Assembly (NCBI GenBank): GCA_964643965.1 | Contig: CAZXVH010000013.1 | Span: 8,108 to 72,107, forward strand | Direction of reading: 5' to 3' | Source of the DNA: GCA-2746795 sp964643965 | GTDB lineage: Bacteria; Chloroflexota; Anaerolineae; Promineifilales; Promineifilaceae | DNA: 64,000 nucleotides | Shown: positions 54,033-62,313 of the stretch, one piece after another | Layout: every line of letters starts with the position of its first letter | How positions within the stretch are numbered: the stretch's first letter is position 1 | Translations under genes and position numbers: made by a program | Notes under the pieces: generated by a model | What the model saw: the letters and a program-made list of their open reading frames with translations, nothing else | The model's database searches: none | What the model was told of the DNA's origin: nothing

Positions 54033-55964
54033 ATGAATCGAAACGGCCGTTTCCCCTCTCTTCTTCTCACCAGTCTCACCCTGCTCTTTGGGCTGCAAAC
54101 ATTACGGGTGTTGTTTTCGCTGGCCTTGTATGTGCTGCGCGACCGCTTTGGCTGGAGCGCCATCCAGATTGGCCTCTTGATGGCCGTCTTTTTCGCCCTC
54201 AGTTTTCTGGCAGGATTGTTTCGGCGCTGGTGGGGGACGGAGAAGATGCTGCTGGGAACGGCCGTTGGCGTGGGCCTGTTTCGTTTATTGCTGCAATGGT
54301 GGTCGGGCGATCCGCTCGTTGACCTGATCCTGGCCTTCCTGACGATTTTCTGCTTTATGCTCTTTGTGCCGGTGGCGCTGGCCTTTGCCCGCAGCCAGGG
54401 GACGGCTGCCGTTCAGGATGTTGCCCTGGGGCTGCTGCTGGGTGGGGCTTTTGATGTGGCTTTGCACGGCGCCTTTCGCACCTATGACATGGCGTGGCAA
54501 AGCGGCTGGCTGACGGCAGCTATGACCCTCACCCTCGTCATCATGCAAGGGTTGACCGCCTGGCTGGTGGCGTCCAATCCAAGCCAGGAAACCATCAATA
54601 AAACAGATACCACGCTGAGATTGGGCCTATCCTGGCTGGCGGTCGGCCCATTTCTCTTTTTAGAACTACTCATCTTCAGCAATTTAGCCCGATTGACGGT
54701 GCTGACAGGCTGGGGACAAGCCGCCGCCTTCTTCATCATGTTGACAGCGCACTTGCTCAGTGTGCTGGTTCTCGCCTGGCTATTTAACCGAAATGGCGGC
54801 GCGGTTCACGCTCTTTTCGGGGGCATATTGGGCTTGCTGCTGCTGGCAGCGCTTGTTATGCCCTGGCCGACTGGCTTATTGGCGGCCTTGCAACTCCTCT
54901 TGGGGCAGCTGATACTGGCTTTGCTGATGGGGACGCTGGTGGTGGCGCTTGGGGCAGGAAACGGCCGTTCTGGTCTGCGTAATCTCGCCCTGGGCAATGG
55001 ACTCGGTTGGCTGCTCATGGCAATTTTTGTCTTCCTCTACTACGCGGGTTATGACATTCTCCTGCCGTTCAACAATGATTGGCTCTTTCCGCTGGCGGCG
55101 CTGCTCATTGCCCTCTGCGCCTTCTTTGCGGCGCGAACTCTGCCGCGACCTGCCTCTGCCCCGGAAGCCAGGCTGGGATGGGCCATTTTATTGAGTTTGT
55201 TACTGCTTCTGCTGCCACTCGTTCAATTTTTAGACCAACCGGCAACGGCCGTTCCCGGCGATGGCGCTCCTATGCGGGTGATGACCTACAATCTGCACAA
55301 CGGCTTCGATATGAGCGGCCACCTCGGCCTGGAAGCGCTGGCCCAGGTCATCGAAGCGGAAAATCCAGATGTGATCGGGCTGCAAGAAGTCAACCGGGGC
55401 TGGGTCGTCAACGGCTCCACCGACATGCTGACATGGCTTTCACAGCGGCTCGATATGCCTTATGTCTGGGGAGCAACCAGCGATCCGTTGTGGGGCAACG
55501 CCCTCCTCAGCCGCCTGCCGCTAACCGGGGTTGACCAGCAGCTACTGCCGCCACGCACCTTGCTCTTGAGCCGCGGCTTCATCTGGGCGGAAGTAGATGC
55601 GGGCAATGGCAATACGCTGAATATACTCAACACCCATTTTCACCACGAGGCGGATGGCAGCCTGGAACGCACCATGCAAGCCCAAGCTATCATGAACTAT
55701 TGGTGGGAACGGCCGTATACCATCATCATGGGCGATCTCAACGCCGAACCCGCCACCCCCGAAATTCAAATAATACAAAATAGAGGCTTCCAATCCGTGC
55801 TTGATCTGCTGCGCATTCAACCGGGCTACACCTACGACGCCAGCCACCCCAGCCAACGTCTCGACCACATTCTCATCACCCCCGACATCTTGCCCGCCAA
55901 CGCCGCCATCCCGGCCGAACCCGCCTCGGATCATCTGCCCATCGTCACCGATATTATGCGCTAG
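54033..55964 (+). CDS. Polytopic membrane protein fused to an endonuclease/exonuclease/phosphatase domain
   Basis: 643 residues. About 10-11 hydrophobic helices cover residues 1-405. The C-terminal ~230 residues are an EEP (DNase I-like) domain: MRVMTYNLHNG near 421 (first Asn), VIGLQEVNRG near 452 (metal Glu), NTLNILNTHFHHEAD (catalytic His), IIMGDLNAEP (Asp/Asn) and ASDHLPIV (final Asp-His). All key residues are present. Such hybrids occur in lipid-linked or envelope phosphodiester hydrolysis, but the substrate is not known. ATG 54033 carries AACGGCCGTT just inside the gene (54042). Confidence 0.85.
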   Translation: MNRNGRFPSLLLTSLTLLFGLQTLRVLFSLALYVLRDRFGWSAIQIGLLMAVFFALSFLAGLFRRWWGTEKMLLGTAVGVGLFRLLLQWWSGDPLVDLILAFLTIFCFMLFVPVALAFARSQGTAAVQDVALGLLLGGAFDVALHGAFRTYDMAWQSGWLTAAMTLTLVIMQGLTAWLVASNPSQETINKTDTTLRLGLSWLAVGPFLFLELLIFSNLARLTVLTGWGQAAAFFIMLTAHLLSVLVLAWLFNRNGGAVHALFGGILGLLLLAALVMPWPTGLLAALQLLLGQLILALLMGTLVVALGAGNGRSGLRNLALGNGLGWLLMAIFVFLYYAGYDILLPFNNDWLFPLAALLIALCAFFAARTLPRPASAPEARLGWAILLSLLLLLLPLVQFLDQPATAVPGDGAPMRVMTYNLHNGFDMSGHLGLEALAQVIEAENPDVIGLQEVNRGWVVNGSTDMLTWLSQRLDMPYVWGATSDPLWGNALLSRLPLTGVDQQLLPPRTLLLSRGFIWAEVDAGNGNTLNILNTHFHHEADGSLERTMQAQAIMNYWWERPYTIIMGDLNAEPATPEIQIIQNRGFQSVLDLLRIQPGYTYDASHPSQRLDHILITPDILPANAAIPAEPASDHLPIVTDIMR

Positions 55965-56189
55965 TCCCGCCCTTTTGGGCGTCGTTCAGGTTAGCGCCAC
56001 AAAGCGTACAGACGATTTTTCGCGTTTCTGAAGGATGCCCAAATTTTATGGCGCTTATTGAGATTTAGGATAGCATTCGCAACGTCAAAAAACGGCCGTT
56101 CTCCCCACCACCGTCGCGCATAAATTAGAAAGAACGACCGAACAAGCTCACCTGAATCTATCCAATTTAAACGAAAAACCGGCAGCCCG
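55965..56189. other. Gap upstream of the arginine leader
   Basis: One AACGGCCGTT at 56091 and short CGTTC words; no gene or clear hairpin that I can support. Confidence 0.5.
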
Positions 56190-56217
56190 TTGACATCGAC
56201 ACATTATTTGTTACCAT
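56190..56217 (+). promoter_or_regulatory. Promoter of the arginine operon leader
   Basis: A perfect TTGACA (56190-56195) is followed after 16 bp by TACCAT (56212-56217). The expected transcription start (about 56224-56227) falls at the leader-peptide ATG, so the leader would be translated as a leaderless or nearly leaderless message. Confidence 0.7.
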
Positions 56218-56226
56218 TTTCCCACT

Positions 56227-56304
56227 ATGTTTAATTTTGTGAGCAGCTTTCCCCGCCGTTTGCGTCGTCGCCAGACTATTGGTCTGGGTTTTTGGGTTGG
56301 CTGA
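56227..56304 (+). CDS. Arginine-rich leader peptide (candidate attenuator)
   Basis: 25 codons: a short N-terminus, then Arg10-Arg11-Leu12-Arg13-Arg14-Arg15 encoded by CGC CGT TTG CGT CGT CGC, then Gln-Thr-Ile-Gly-Leu-Gly-Phe-Trp-Val-Gly and a TGA stop. Five Arg codons in six positions upstream of an arginine-biosynthesis operon is the hallmark of ribosome-stalling attenuation. A CCAGAC/GTCTGG hairpin (56271-56287) follows the Arg codons and an intrinsic terminator lies 28 nt after the stop. No Shine-Dalgarno precedes it; the promoter position predicts leaderless translation. Being so short, it was recognised only from its codon content and context. Confidence 0.7.
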   Translation: MFNFVSSFPRRLRRRQTIGLGFWVG

Positions 56305-56331
56305 ATCACAAAAGAGATAACAAGCAATTCC

Positions 56332-56372
56332 AAACCGTCAGGCCATCACCATAGGGCTGACGGTTTTTTTTT
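56332..56372 (+). terminator. Leader (attenuator) terminator of the arginine operon
   Basis: AACCGTCAG (56333-56341) pairs with CTGACGGTT (56357-56365), and nine Ts follow. It lies between the leader peptide and argC. An alternative fold may be made with the leader's TCTGGGTTTTTGGG segment (inference). Confidence 0.8.
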
Positions 56373-56427
56373 GCCAGAAACACAAAAATGCGTGATACGT
56401 AATGCGCGATGCGTAATCAATCAGAAC

Positions 56428-56533
56428 ATCTCGACTATCCGACTACCAGACTACTCGACTATCAGACTACCAGACTACCAGACTACTCGACTACTTGACT
56501 ACTCGACTACCAGACTACCAGACTACAGGACTA
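56428..56533. repeat. Octamer array CTACTCGA/CTACCAGA
   Basis: About 13 units of 8 bp with one or two changes each, ending 8 bp before argC. It is the reverse complement of the word family at 12307-12356. Confidence 0.88.
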
Positions 56534-56540
56534 AACCACC

Positions 56541-57548
56541 ATGATCCAGGCAGGCATTTACGGCGCGACCGGTTACACCGGTTATGAATTGATTCAACTA
56601 TTAAACAAACATCCAGAGGTAGATATCTGTTTCGCCACCTCCCAATCCTTTGCCGGGCAAACAGTAGTCGCCATTTACCCACAAGCCCCCCCTCAACCTT
56701 TGATTGCCGGAGAGGATGCGCCCCTCGAACAGGCCGATGTGGTATTTTTGTGTTTACCCCATGCGGCGGCGGCGGAAACGGCCGTTCTCGCCCTAAACGC
56801 TGGTTGTAGAGTGATTGATCTCAGCGCCGACTTCCGTATCAAAGATGTAGCCGTCTACGAAAAATGGTACAAAGTGACGCATCCCGCTCCTGACCTCATC
56901 GCCGAAGCGGTCTACGGCCTCACCGAATTTGCCCGGGACGATCTGCGGCAGGCGCGGCTTGTGGCCAACCCCGGCTGTTACACCACCACCAGTTTGCTGG
57001 CGCTGCAACCCATCCTCGCCAGCCAGGCCGCCCTCAACGGCAGCATCATCATCGACGCCAAGTCCGGCGTCTCTGGCGCCGGCCGGACGCCGCAAGACAA
57101 CACCCATTTCATGGCCGTCAATGACAACTTCTCCCCCTATAAAATCGGCCGGTCACACCGCCACTTGCCGGAAATAGAGGCCATCGCCCGCACCTGGAAC
57201 GCCGACACGCCCGATATGATTTTCTCGCCCCACCTGCTGCCTGTGCCACGCGGCATTCTGGCAAACATCTACGTGCCGTTGGCCGAGACCACCACAGTCG
57301 AAGCGCTGCATAAACTGTACGCCGACGCCTACGCCGGCGAACCTTTCGTGACGGTGCTGCCGCTGGGTCAGTTAGCCACATTGGCCCACGTCGCCCACAC
57401 CAACAAATGCGTGATGTCGCTGACATGGGCGGGCAATATGCTCATCCTCACCGCTGCCACCGACAACCTACTCAAAGGAGCATCGGGGCAGGCGGTGCAA
57501 AATATGAATGTGATGTTTGGTTTTGAAGAGACGGTGGCGTTGATTTGA
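56541..57548 (+). CDS. argC: N-acetyl-gamma-glutamyl-phosphate reductase
   Basis: 335 residues. NADPH-dependent third step of arginine synthesis: IYGATGYTGYELIQLLNKHPEV at the start, then VFLCLPHAAAAETAV and the active-site VANPGCYTTT with Cys near 149. The C-terminal HRHLPEIEAI segment carries the general acid/base His. First gene of an operon argC-argB-argD-argA/G-argJ. Upstream are the leader peptide and attenuator; the octamer array sits between attenuator and start codon. Confidence 0.96.
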   Translation: MIQAGIYGATGYTGYELIQLLNKHPEVDICFATSQSFAGQTVVAIYPQAPPQPLIAGEDAPLEQADVVFLCLPHAAAAETAVLALNAGCRVIDLSADFRIKDVAVYEKWYKVTHPAPDLIAEAVYGLTEFARDDLRQARLVANPGCYTTTSLLALQPILASQAALNGSIIIDAKSGVSGAGRTPQDNTHFMAVNDNFSPYKIGRSHRHLPEIEAIARTWNADTPDMIFSPHLLPVPRGILANIYVPLAETTTVEALHKLYADAYAGEPFVTVLPLGQLATLAHVAHTNKCVMSLTWAGNMLILTAATDNLLKGASGQAVQNMNVMFGFEETVALI

Positions 57549-57636
57549 GAAAGGAGGCACGGTTGCCCATGGCAGAGTTCCTGTCCACTCGCCACCCGCT
57601 ACCCGCCACTTGCCACTTACAAAAAAGGATCCACAA

Positions 57637-58401
57637 ATGCGCGTACTAAAAATTGGTGGAAATGAATTAAATGAACCGGGCTTTTTGTCGATGCTGGCAG
57701 GTTGGACGGCTAAAATGACGAAGCCCCCAAGAGGGCCGGGCGAACCGCTCATCATTGTGCATGGTGGGGGGCGCGATATTGCCATGATGCAGGCGCAAGT
57801 GGGCCTGACGCCCAAAAAAGTGGACGGCCTGCGCATCACCGATCCCGATTCGCTGACGGTGGCGCAGATGGTGCTGTCCGGCCATACCAACAAGCAGTTG
57901 GTGGCGGCGCTGTTGGCGGCGGGGGTGGATGCGGTGGGGTTGAGCGGGGTAGACGGCCGTTTGCTCACCGCCCGCAAGAAAAGCCATCCCACCATCGACC
58001 TGGGCCTGGTTGGTGAAATCGAGTCAGTACGGACGGATTTGCTTTTGAACTTGAGCGCCCAGGGCATAACGGCCGTTATCTCCCCCATCTCCCTCGGCCA
58101 GGATGGCTTCATCTACAATGTCAACGCTGACGAAGCGGCCAGCGCCATCGCCCTGGCCCTGCACGCCGACCTGCTCGACTTTATCTCCAATGTGCCCGGG
58201 GTGCTGCATAACGGCCGGGTGGTCCCCCAACTCAGCGCCGCCCAAACCGAAGCGCTGATCAACCAGGGCATCATCAACGGCGGCATGGTTCCCAAAGTAC
58301 GCGGGGCGTTAACGGCCGTCGCCCAGGGCGTACCTCGCGCCCGCATCGTTAATCTAACCGGCCTGCTGCAATCTGGCGGCACGATTTTTTTAGAAGGATG
58401 A
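57637..58401 (+). CDS. argB: N-acetylglutamate kinase
   Basis: 254 residues from ATG 57637 (AAGGA, 9-nt spacing). Amino-acid-kinase fold: LKIGGNELNEPGF at the start (phosphate-binding Lys/Gly), GEPLIIVHGGGRDIA near 38-52, then YNVNADEAASAIALAL near 163-178 and GGMVPKV near 215. It phosphorylates N-acetylglutamate, second step of the pathway. A LysW-dependent aminoadipate kinase is an alternative given the divergent N-terminus, but the arg operon context favours ArgB. Its stop overlaps the possible first start of argD. Confidence 0.92.
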   Translation: MRVLKIGGNELNEPGFLSMLAGWTAKMTKPPRGPGEPLIIVHGGGRDIAMMQAQVGLTPKKVDGLRITDPDSLTVAQMVLSGHTNKQLVAALLAAGVDAVGLSGVDGRLLTARKKSHPTIDLGLVGEIESVRTDLLLNLSAQGITAVISPISLGQDGFIYNVNADEAASAIALALHADLLDFISNVPGVLHNGRVVPQLSAAQTEALINQGIINGGMVPKVRGALTAVAQGVPRARIVNLTGLLQSGGTIFLEG

Positions 58402-58412
58402 AAGTTAGAACT

Positions 58413-59615
58413 ATGAACGCCCAAGAGATTATTCAAGCAGAAGCAGACAATGTATTACAAATTTATGTGCGCCCCGGCATCGTCTTTTCACGCGGCGAAG
58501 GGATGTATTTGTACGACACAGAGGGTAAGAAATATTTGGATTTCAGCGCCGGTATTGCCGTGACAGCCCTGGGACACAGCGATGCGGAATGGGTAACGGC
58601 CGTTACCACCCAGGCCGCCACACTGGTTCACATCAGCAACCTTTACCACAGCGCTCCCCAGGCCGAATTGGCCCAAAAGTTGGTTGCCCACTCCTTCGCC
58701 GACAAAGTTTACTTCTGCAACTCCGGCGCAGAAGCCAATGAAGCCGCCCTCAAATTTGCCCGGAAATTCGCCAAATCCCTTACTCCGAAATCCGAAATCC
58801 AATATCCGAAATCGGAAATCGTCTCCTTCTCCGGCGGCTTTCACGGCCGCACCCTGGGCGCCCTCTCTACCACCTATAAAGCTCACTATCGGGAGCCATT
58901 TGCGCCACTCCTCCCTGGCGTCACCTTTGCCGTTTACAACGACCTGGCCTCGGCGGAACAAGCCATCACCGACGAAACCTGCGCCGTCATCGTGGAGCCG
59001 GTGCAGGGGGAAGGCGGCGTCCATGCCGCCACGCCCGCCTTTCTGCAAAGGGTGCGTGAGTTGTGTGACGCCCATCACGCCCTGCTCATTTTCGACGAAG
59101 TGCAATGTGGCTTAGGGCGGACGGGGACACTTTGGGCACATGAAACCAGTGGCGTCACGCCCGACATCATGACCCTGGCCAAACCGCTGGCCGGCGGTCT
59201 GCCCATCGGCGCCACCCTCGTCACCCAGGCCATCGCCGATGTGATGAAGCCGGGCGATCACGGCAGCACCTTCGCCGCTGGCCCCCTGGTTTGCGCCGCC
59301 GCCAACGTCGTCTTCGACAAAGTGAATCGGCCAGAATTCCTGGCGCACGTGCAAGAGAGCAGCGCCTACCTGCTGCATCGGCTGCAAACCCTGGAATCGA
59401 CAGAAATTGTGGCAGTGCGGGCGGCTGGGTTGCTGGTGGGCGTGGAAATGAAAACGGCCGTTGCTCCCCTCATCGCCGCTGCCCGCGACAAAGGACTCCT
59501 GATCATCAACGCTGGCGAAAACGTGCTGCGCCTGGCCCCCGCCCTCATCGTCGAAAAACAACACATTGATGAGGCGATAGATATTTTGGAAAGCTGCTTA
59601 AACAACGCGAGTTAG
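58413..59615 (+). CDS. argD: Acetylornithine aminotransferase
   Basis: 400 residues from ATG 58413; ATG 58398, which overlaps the argB stop, is an alternative start adding five residues. Class III PLP aminotransferase: YDTEGKKYLDFSAGIAVTALGH near 27-48, FCNSGAEANEAALKFARKFA near 98-117, FSGGFHGRTLGALS, IVEPVQGEGGV, LIFDEVQCGLGRTG and the PLP Lys in IMTLAKPLAGGLPIGAT. Between FARKFAK and EIVSFSGGFH it contains an extra segment TPKSEIQYPKSE encoded by five TCCGAAA-type heptamers (58784-58820). The insertion is in frame and in a surface region, so the enzyme should remain active. Confidence 0.94.
   Translation: MNAQEIIQAEADNVLQIYVRPGIVFSRGEGMYLYDTEGKKYLDFSAGIAVTALGHSDAEWVTAVTTQAATLVHISNLYHSAPQAELAQKLVAHSFADKVYFCNSGAEANEAALKFARKFAKSLTPKSEIQYPKSEIVSFSGGFHGRTLGALSTTYKAHYREPFAPLLPGVTFAVYNDLASAEQAITDETCAVIVEPVQGEGGVHAATPAFLQRVRELCDAHHALLIFDEVQCGLGRTGTLWAHETSGVTPDIMTLAKPLAGGLPIGATLVTQAIADVMKPGDHGSTFAAGPLVCAAANVVFDKVNRPEFLAHVQESSAYLLHRLQTLESTEIVAVRAAGLLVGVEMKTAVAPLIAAARDKGLLIINAGENVLRLAPALIVEKQHIDEAIDILESCLNNAS
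58784..58820 (+). repeat. Heptamer tandem repeat inside argD
   Basis: TCCGAAA, TCCGAAA, TCCAATA, TCCGAAA, TCGGAAA: five 7-bp units coding for two Pro-Lys-Ser-Glu-Ile copies. The pattern is like the intergenic word repeats of this genome, now inside a coding region. Confidence 0.85.
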
Positions 59616-59662
59616 AGCAAGAGCAAGAGCGAGAGGAAAACCGCTTGCTCTTGCTCTCGCTC
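59615..59662. repeat. Inverted word repeat (GAGCAAGAGC)
   Basis: GAGCAAGAGCAAGAGCG faces CGCTTGCTCTTGCTCTCGC across a short loop, between argD and the argA/argG gene. Confidence 0.75.
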
Positions 59663-59672
59663 CTTCCTACCT

Positions 59673-61523
59673 ATGAACATCCGTCCTGCTACAGAATCCG
59701 ACATCCCTGGCATCATTGACCTGGTGGCTGAACACGCCCGGCGCGGTGACGTGCTGCCCCGCTCACCCGAATCCATCACCGCCACCTTGGAGGATTGGTT
59801 GGTGGGCATCCATCCAGATGGCGACGTGGTGGCTTGCGTCTCGTTGTATCATTATTCGCGCCATTTGGCCGAAGTGCGCTCCCTGGTTGTCAGCGACCGG
59901 GTGAAGGGGCAAGGCTGGGGTAGCACCATCGTGCAAGCCTCCATTTTAGAAGCGCAGCAGCGCAGCATCCCCACCTTGTTTGCCCTCACCCGCGCCGTGC
60001 CCTTCTTCCGCAAACTGGGATTCCGCATCACCACCAAAGAGCTTTTTCCGCAGAAGGTGTGGCGGGTCTGTTCTGTTTGCCCTTTGCTCGAAAATTGTGA
60101 CGAAACGGCCGTTGTCCTGGAACTAAGCCCCATCAGCCCACCCTACAAACCCGGCCCCCTAGCTATTCCCGTGGCAGAAATCTCATCCAGCCACGTCGAA
60201 GAAGAGAAAATAGAAATCATTACAAAAGGAGTCCTTCCCATGTCTAAATCAAAAAAACAAGAAGAGAAAAAAGCCAGCAAGGTCGTCCTCGCCTATTCTG
60301 GCGGTCTCGATACTTCCGTTATCGTGCCCTGGCTCAAAGAGAACTACGGTTGTGAAGTCATCTGCTTCTGCGCCGACATCGGCCAGGGGGATGTAGAGAT
60401 GGAAGGTCTGAAAGAAAAAGCGCTCGCCAGCGGCGCCAGCAAAGTGTACATCGAAGACCTGCGCCACGAATTCGCCAAAGATTTCCTCTTTCCCATGATG
60501 CAATCCGGCGCCATCTACGAAAAAGAGTATCTGCTCGGCACTTCTGTGGCGCGTGGCCTCATCGCCAAATGGCAGGTGGCCATCGCCGAAGCGGAAGGCG
60601 CAGACGCCGTGGCGCATGGGGCCACCGGCAAAGGCAATGACCAGGTACGCTTTGAGCTGACTTTCAAGGCGCTCAACCCTACCTTGCAAGTGATCGCTCC
60701 CTGGCGAGAATGGGATATCCGCTCCCGTGAAGACGCCATCGCCTACGCCAAAAAGCATAATATCCCCATCACCCAAACCGAAAAGTCGATCTACAGTCGG
60801 GACGCCAACTTGTGGCATATTTCGCACGAGGGCGGCATTTTGGAAAATCCGGAATTGGAACCAGAAAAGAGCATGTTCCAGTTCACCGTCGCGCCAGAGG
60901 ATGCGCCCGATGAATCTGAAATCGTCAAAATTGAGTTTGAACAAGGCGTTCCCGTGGCGGTCAACGACGTGCAGATGCCGCCAGCCATGATCATAGAGAC
61001 GCTCAACGCCCTGGGCGCCAAACATGGCGTGGGCCGCGTTGATTTAGTCGAAAATCGCCTCGTCGGCATGAAGTCCCACGGCGTTTACGAAACCCCCGGC
61101 GGCACCATCCTCTACAAAGCGCATCAAGGCGTAGAATCTCTCTGCCTCGACCGCGATACCCTGCATTACAAAGAGCAGATGGCTATCCCTTACGGGGAAC
61201 TGATCTACAACGGCAAGTGGTACACGCCGCTGCGCGAAGCGATGCAGGCGTTTATCGACAATACGCAACAAACGGTGACGGGCTGGGCAAAAATCAAACT
61301 GTACAAGGGCAATGCCATTTTGGTCGGCCGTTCCAGTAAGGAAAGCCTTTACCGTGAAGATTTCGCCACCTTCGGCCAGGAAGATGTGTACGATCAATCA
61401 GATGCGGTGGGCTTCATCACGCTATTTGGCCTGCCGATGAAGGTGAAGGCGATGATGGAAGTGAGCGATGGTGGCAAGACGCGCTACGCCGCGCCGGATT
61501 ACAGCAAGTTCAAACGGGATTAA
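59673..61523 (+). CDS. argG: N-acetylglutamate synthase-like GNAT fused in frame to argininosuccinate synthase
   Basis: 616 residues if read through. Residues 1-150 are a GNAT acetyltransferase of the short ArgA type: MNIRPATESDIPGIIDLV, RSLVVSDRVKGQGWGSTIVQ (acetyl-CoA motif), ALTRAVPFFRKLGF and KVWRVCSVCPLLENCDETAVV. A ~38-residue linker follows with no stop. From residue 190 (ATG 60240) the protein is ArgG: VVLAYSGGLDTSV (ATP-binding), ICFCADIGQGD, HGATGKGNDQVRFEL, EKSIYSRDANLWHISHEGG. The ArgG part has its own AAGGAG 8 nt before ATG 60240, so a separate 427-residue ArgG is likely made as well. First step (acetylglutamate) and argininosuccinate step in one open frame. Confidence 0.9.
   Translation: MNIRPATESDIPGIIDLVAEHARRGDVLPRSPESITATLEDWLVGIHPDGDVVACVSLYHYSRHLAEVRSLVVSDRVKGQGWGSTIVQASILEAQQRSIPTLFALTRAVPFFRKLGFRITTKELFPQKVWRVCSVCPLLENCDETAVVLELSPISPPYKPGPLAIPVAEISSSHVEEEKIEIITKGVLPMSKSKKQEEKKASKVVLAYSGGLDTSVIVPWLKENYGCEVICFCADIGQGDVEMEGLKEKALASGASKVYIEDLRHEFAKDFLFPMMQSGAIYEKEYLLGTSVARGLIAKWQVAIAEAEGADAVAHGATGKGNDQVRFELTFKALNPTLQVIAPWREWDIRSREDAIAYAKKHNIPITQTEKSIYSRDANLWHISHEGGILENPELEPEKSMFQFTVAPEDAPDESEIVKIEFEQGVPVAVNDVQMPPAMIIETLNALGAKHGVGRVDLVENRLVGMKSHGVYETPGGTILYKAHQGVESLCLDRDTLHYKEQMAIPYGELIYNGKWYTPLREAMQAFIDNTQQTVTGWAKIKLYKGNAILVGRSSKESLYREDFATFGQEDVYDQSDAVGFITLFGLPMKVKAMMEVSDGGKTRYAAPDYSKFKRD
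60226..60242 (+). promoter_or_regulatory. Internal ribosome-binding site and start of argG
   Basis: AAGGAG (60226-60231) 8 nt before ATG 60240, in frame with the upstream acetyltransferase and without an intervening stop. Confidence 0.8.
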
Positions 61524-61531
61524 GGAAAAGG

Positions 61532-61594
61532 ATTGAAGATTAATGATGGAAGAAACGCGCTTTCCAATCTTTAATCTTCAATTTTTTATTTTTC
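61532..61594 (+). terminator. Intrinsic terminator after argG
   Basis: ATTGAAGATTAATGATGGAA faces TTTCCAATCTTTAATCTTCA AT (imperfect 20-bp stem), then a T-rich tail TTTTTTATTTTT. It separates argG from the toxin-antitoxin unit. Confidence 0.78.
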
Positions 61595-61651
61595 TTGACG
61601 GCCGTTTCCCAAAAGTAGTAAAATGGTAGCAAAACGATACCATTTTACTAC
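61595..61651 (+). promoter_or_regulatory. Promoter and inverted-repeat operator of the vapBC-type pair
   Basis: TTGACG (61595-61600), 18 bp, TAAAAT (61619-61624). A perfect inverted repeat GTAGTAAAATGGTA / TACCATTTTACTAC (61615-61628, 61638-61651, 9-bp spacer) covers the -10 box, as expected for autorepression by the antitoxin complex. Confidence 0.82.
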
Positions 61652-61664
61652 CATGAGGTGAACC

Positions 61665-61889
61665 ATGCCTGGCTTATTGATCAAAGAATTCCCTGAAGCG
61701 CTGCATTACAAACTGAAAGTACGCGCCGCCCGCAACAAAAGAAGCATGACCAAAGAAGCGCTGCTCCTTTTAGAAATTGCGCTCAATGAAGATGAAAAAG
61801 AACCCTTTGTCCTGCCTGAACCGCTTGAAGGTAAATTTTTGCTCACCAATGAATGGATAGACAAAGCCAAGCGTGAGGGTCGGGAATGA
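61665..61889 (+). CDS. FitA/VapB-type ribbon-helix-helix antitoxin
   Basis: 74 residues, GAGGT shortly before ATG 61665. LLIKEFPEALHYKLKVRAARNKRSMTKEALLLLEIAL is the Arc-like DNA-binding half; the C-terminal acidic/Trp tail (FLLTNEWIDKAKREGRE) would bind the toxin. It lies under the inverted-repeat operator 61615-61651 and overlaps the toxin start by ATGA. Confidence 0.85.
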   Translation: MPGLLIKEFPEALHYKLKVRAARNKRSMTKEALLLLEIALNEDEKEPFVLPEPLEGKFLLTNEWIDKAKREGRE

Positions 61890-62287
61890 TTGTTGTCGAT
61901 ACCAATATCATTGCTTACCTACTCATCAAAGGTGAACAGACACAGAACGCTCAACAACTTCTCACCTATCATCCTGATTGGACAGCACCAGCTTTGTGGC
62001 GACATGAGTTTCTGAACATCTTGGCAACCTTCGTTAATCATGGTGGCGTCAGCACAGCGCAGGCACTCGTTTTATGGCAAAAAGCGCAGTCCTTAATGGT
62101 AAACCGAGAATTAGAAATCAGCTTATCGGATGCCTTGATTTTAGCCATAACATCAAAAATCAGCGCTTATGACGCGCAGTTTGTCATTCTGGCGAAAAAT
62201 TTGAATTGTCCACTGATCACAGAAGATAAAAAATTACAAAAAACAGTTGCCGAAGCGCTGTCCATGCAAGATTTTTTGACAAGCTAA
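61886..62287 (+). CDS. vapC: VapC-type PIN toxin
   Basis: 133 residues. MIVVDTNIIAYLLI (first Asp), WRHEFLNIL (Glu), LSDALILAI (Asp) and LITEDKKLQ (last Asp) complete the PIN site. The ATGA overlap with the antitoxin and a private promoter/operator mark a self-contained module inserted between argG and argJ. No AACGGCCGTT occurs in the pair. Confidence 0.9.
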   Translation: MIVVDTNIIAYLLIKGEQTQNAQQLLTYHPDWTAPALWRHEFLNILATFVNHGGVSTAQALVLWQKAQSLMVNRELEISLSDALILAITSKISAYDAQFVILAKNLNCPLITEDKKLQKTVAEALSMQDFLTS

Positions 62288-62313
62288 ACCACCCACAGAA
62301 ACAGGAATATAGT

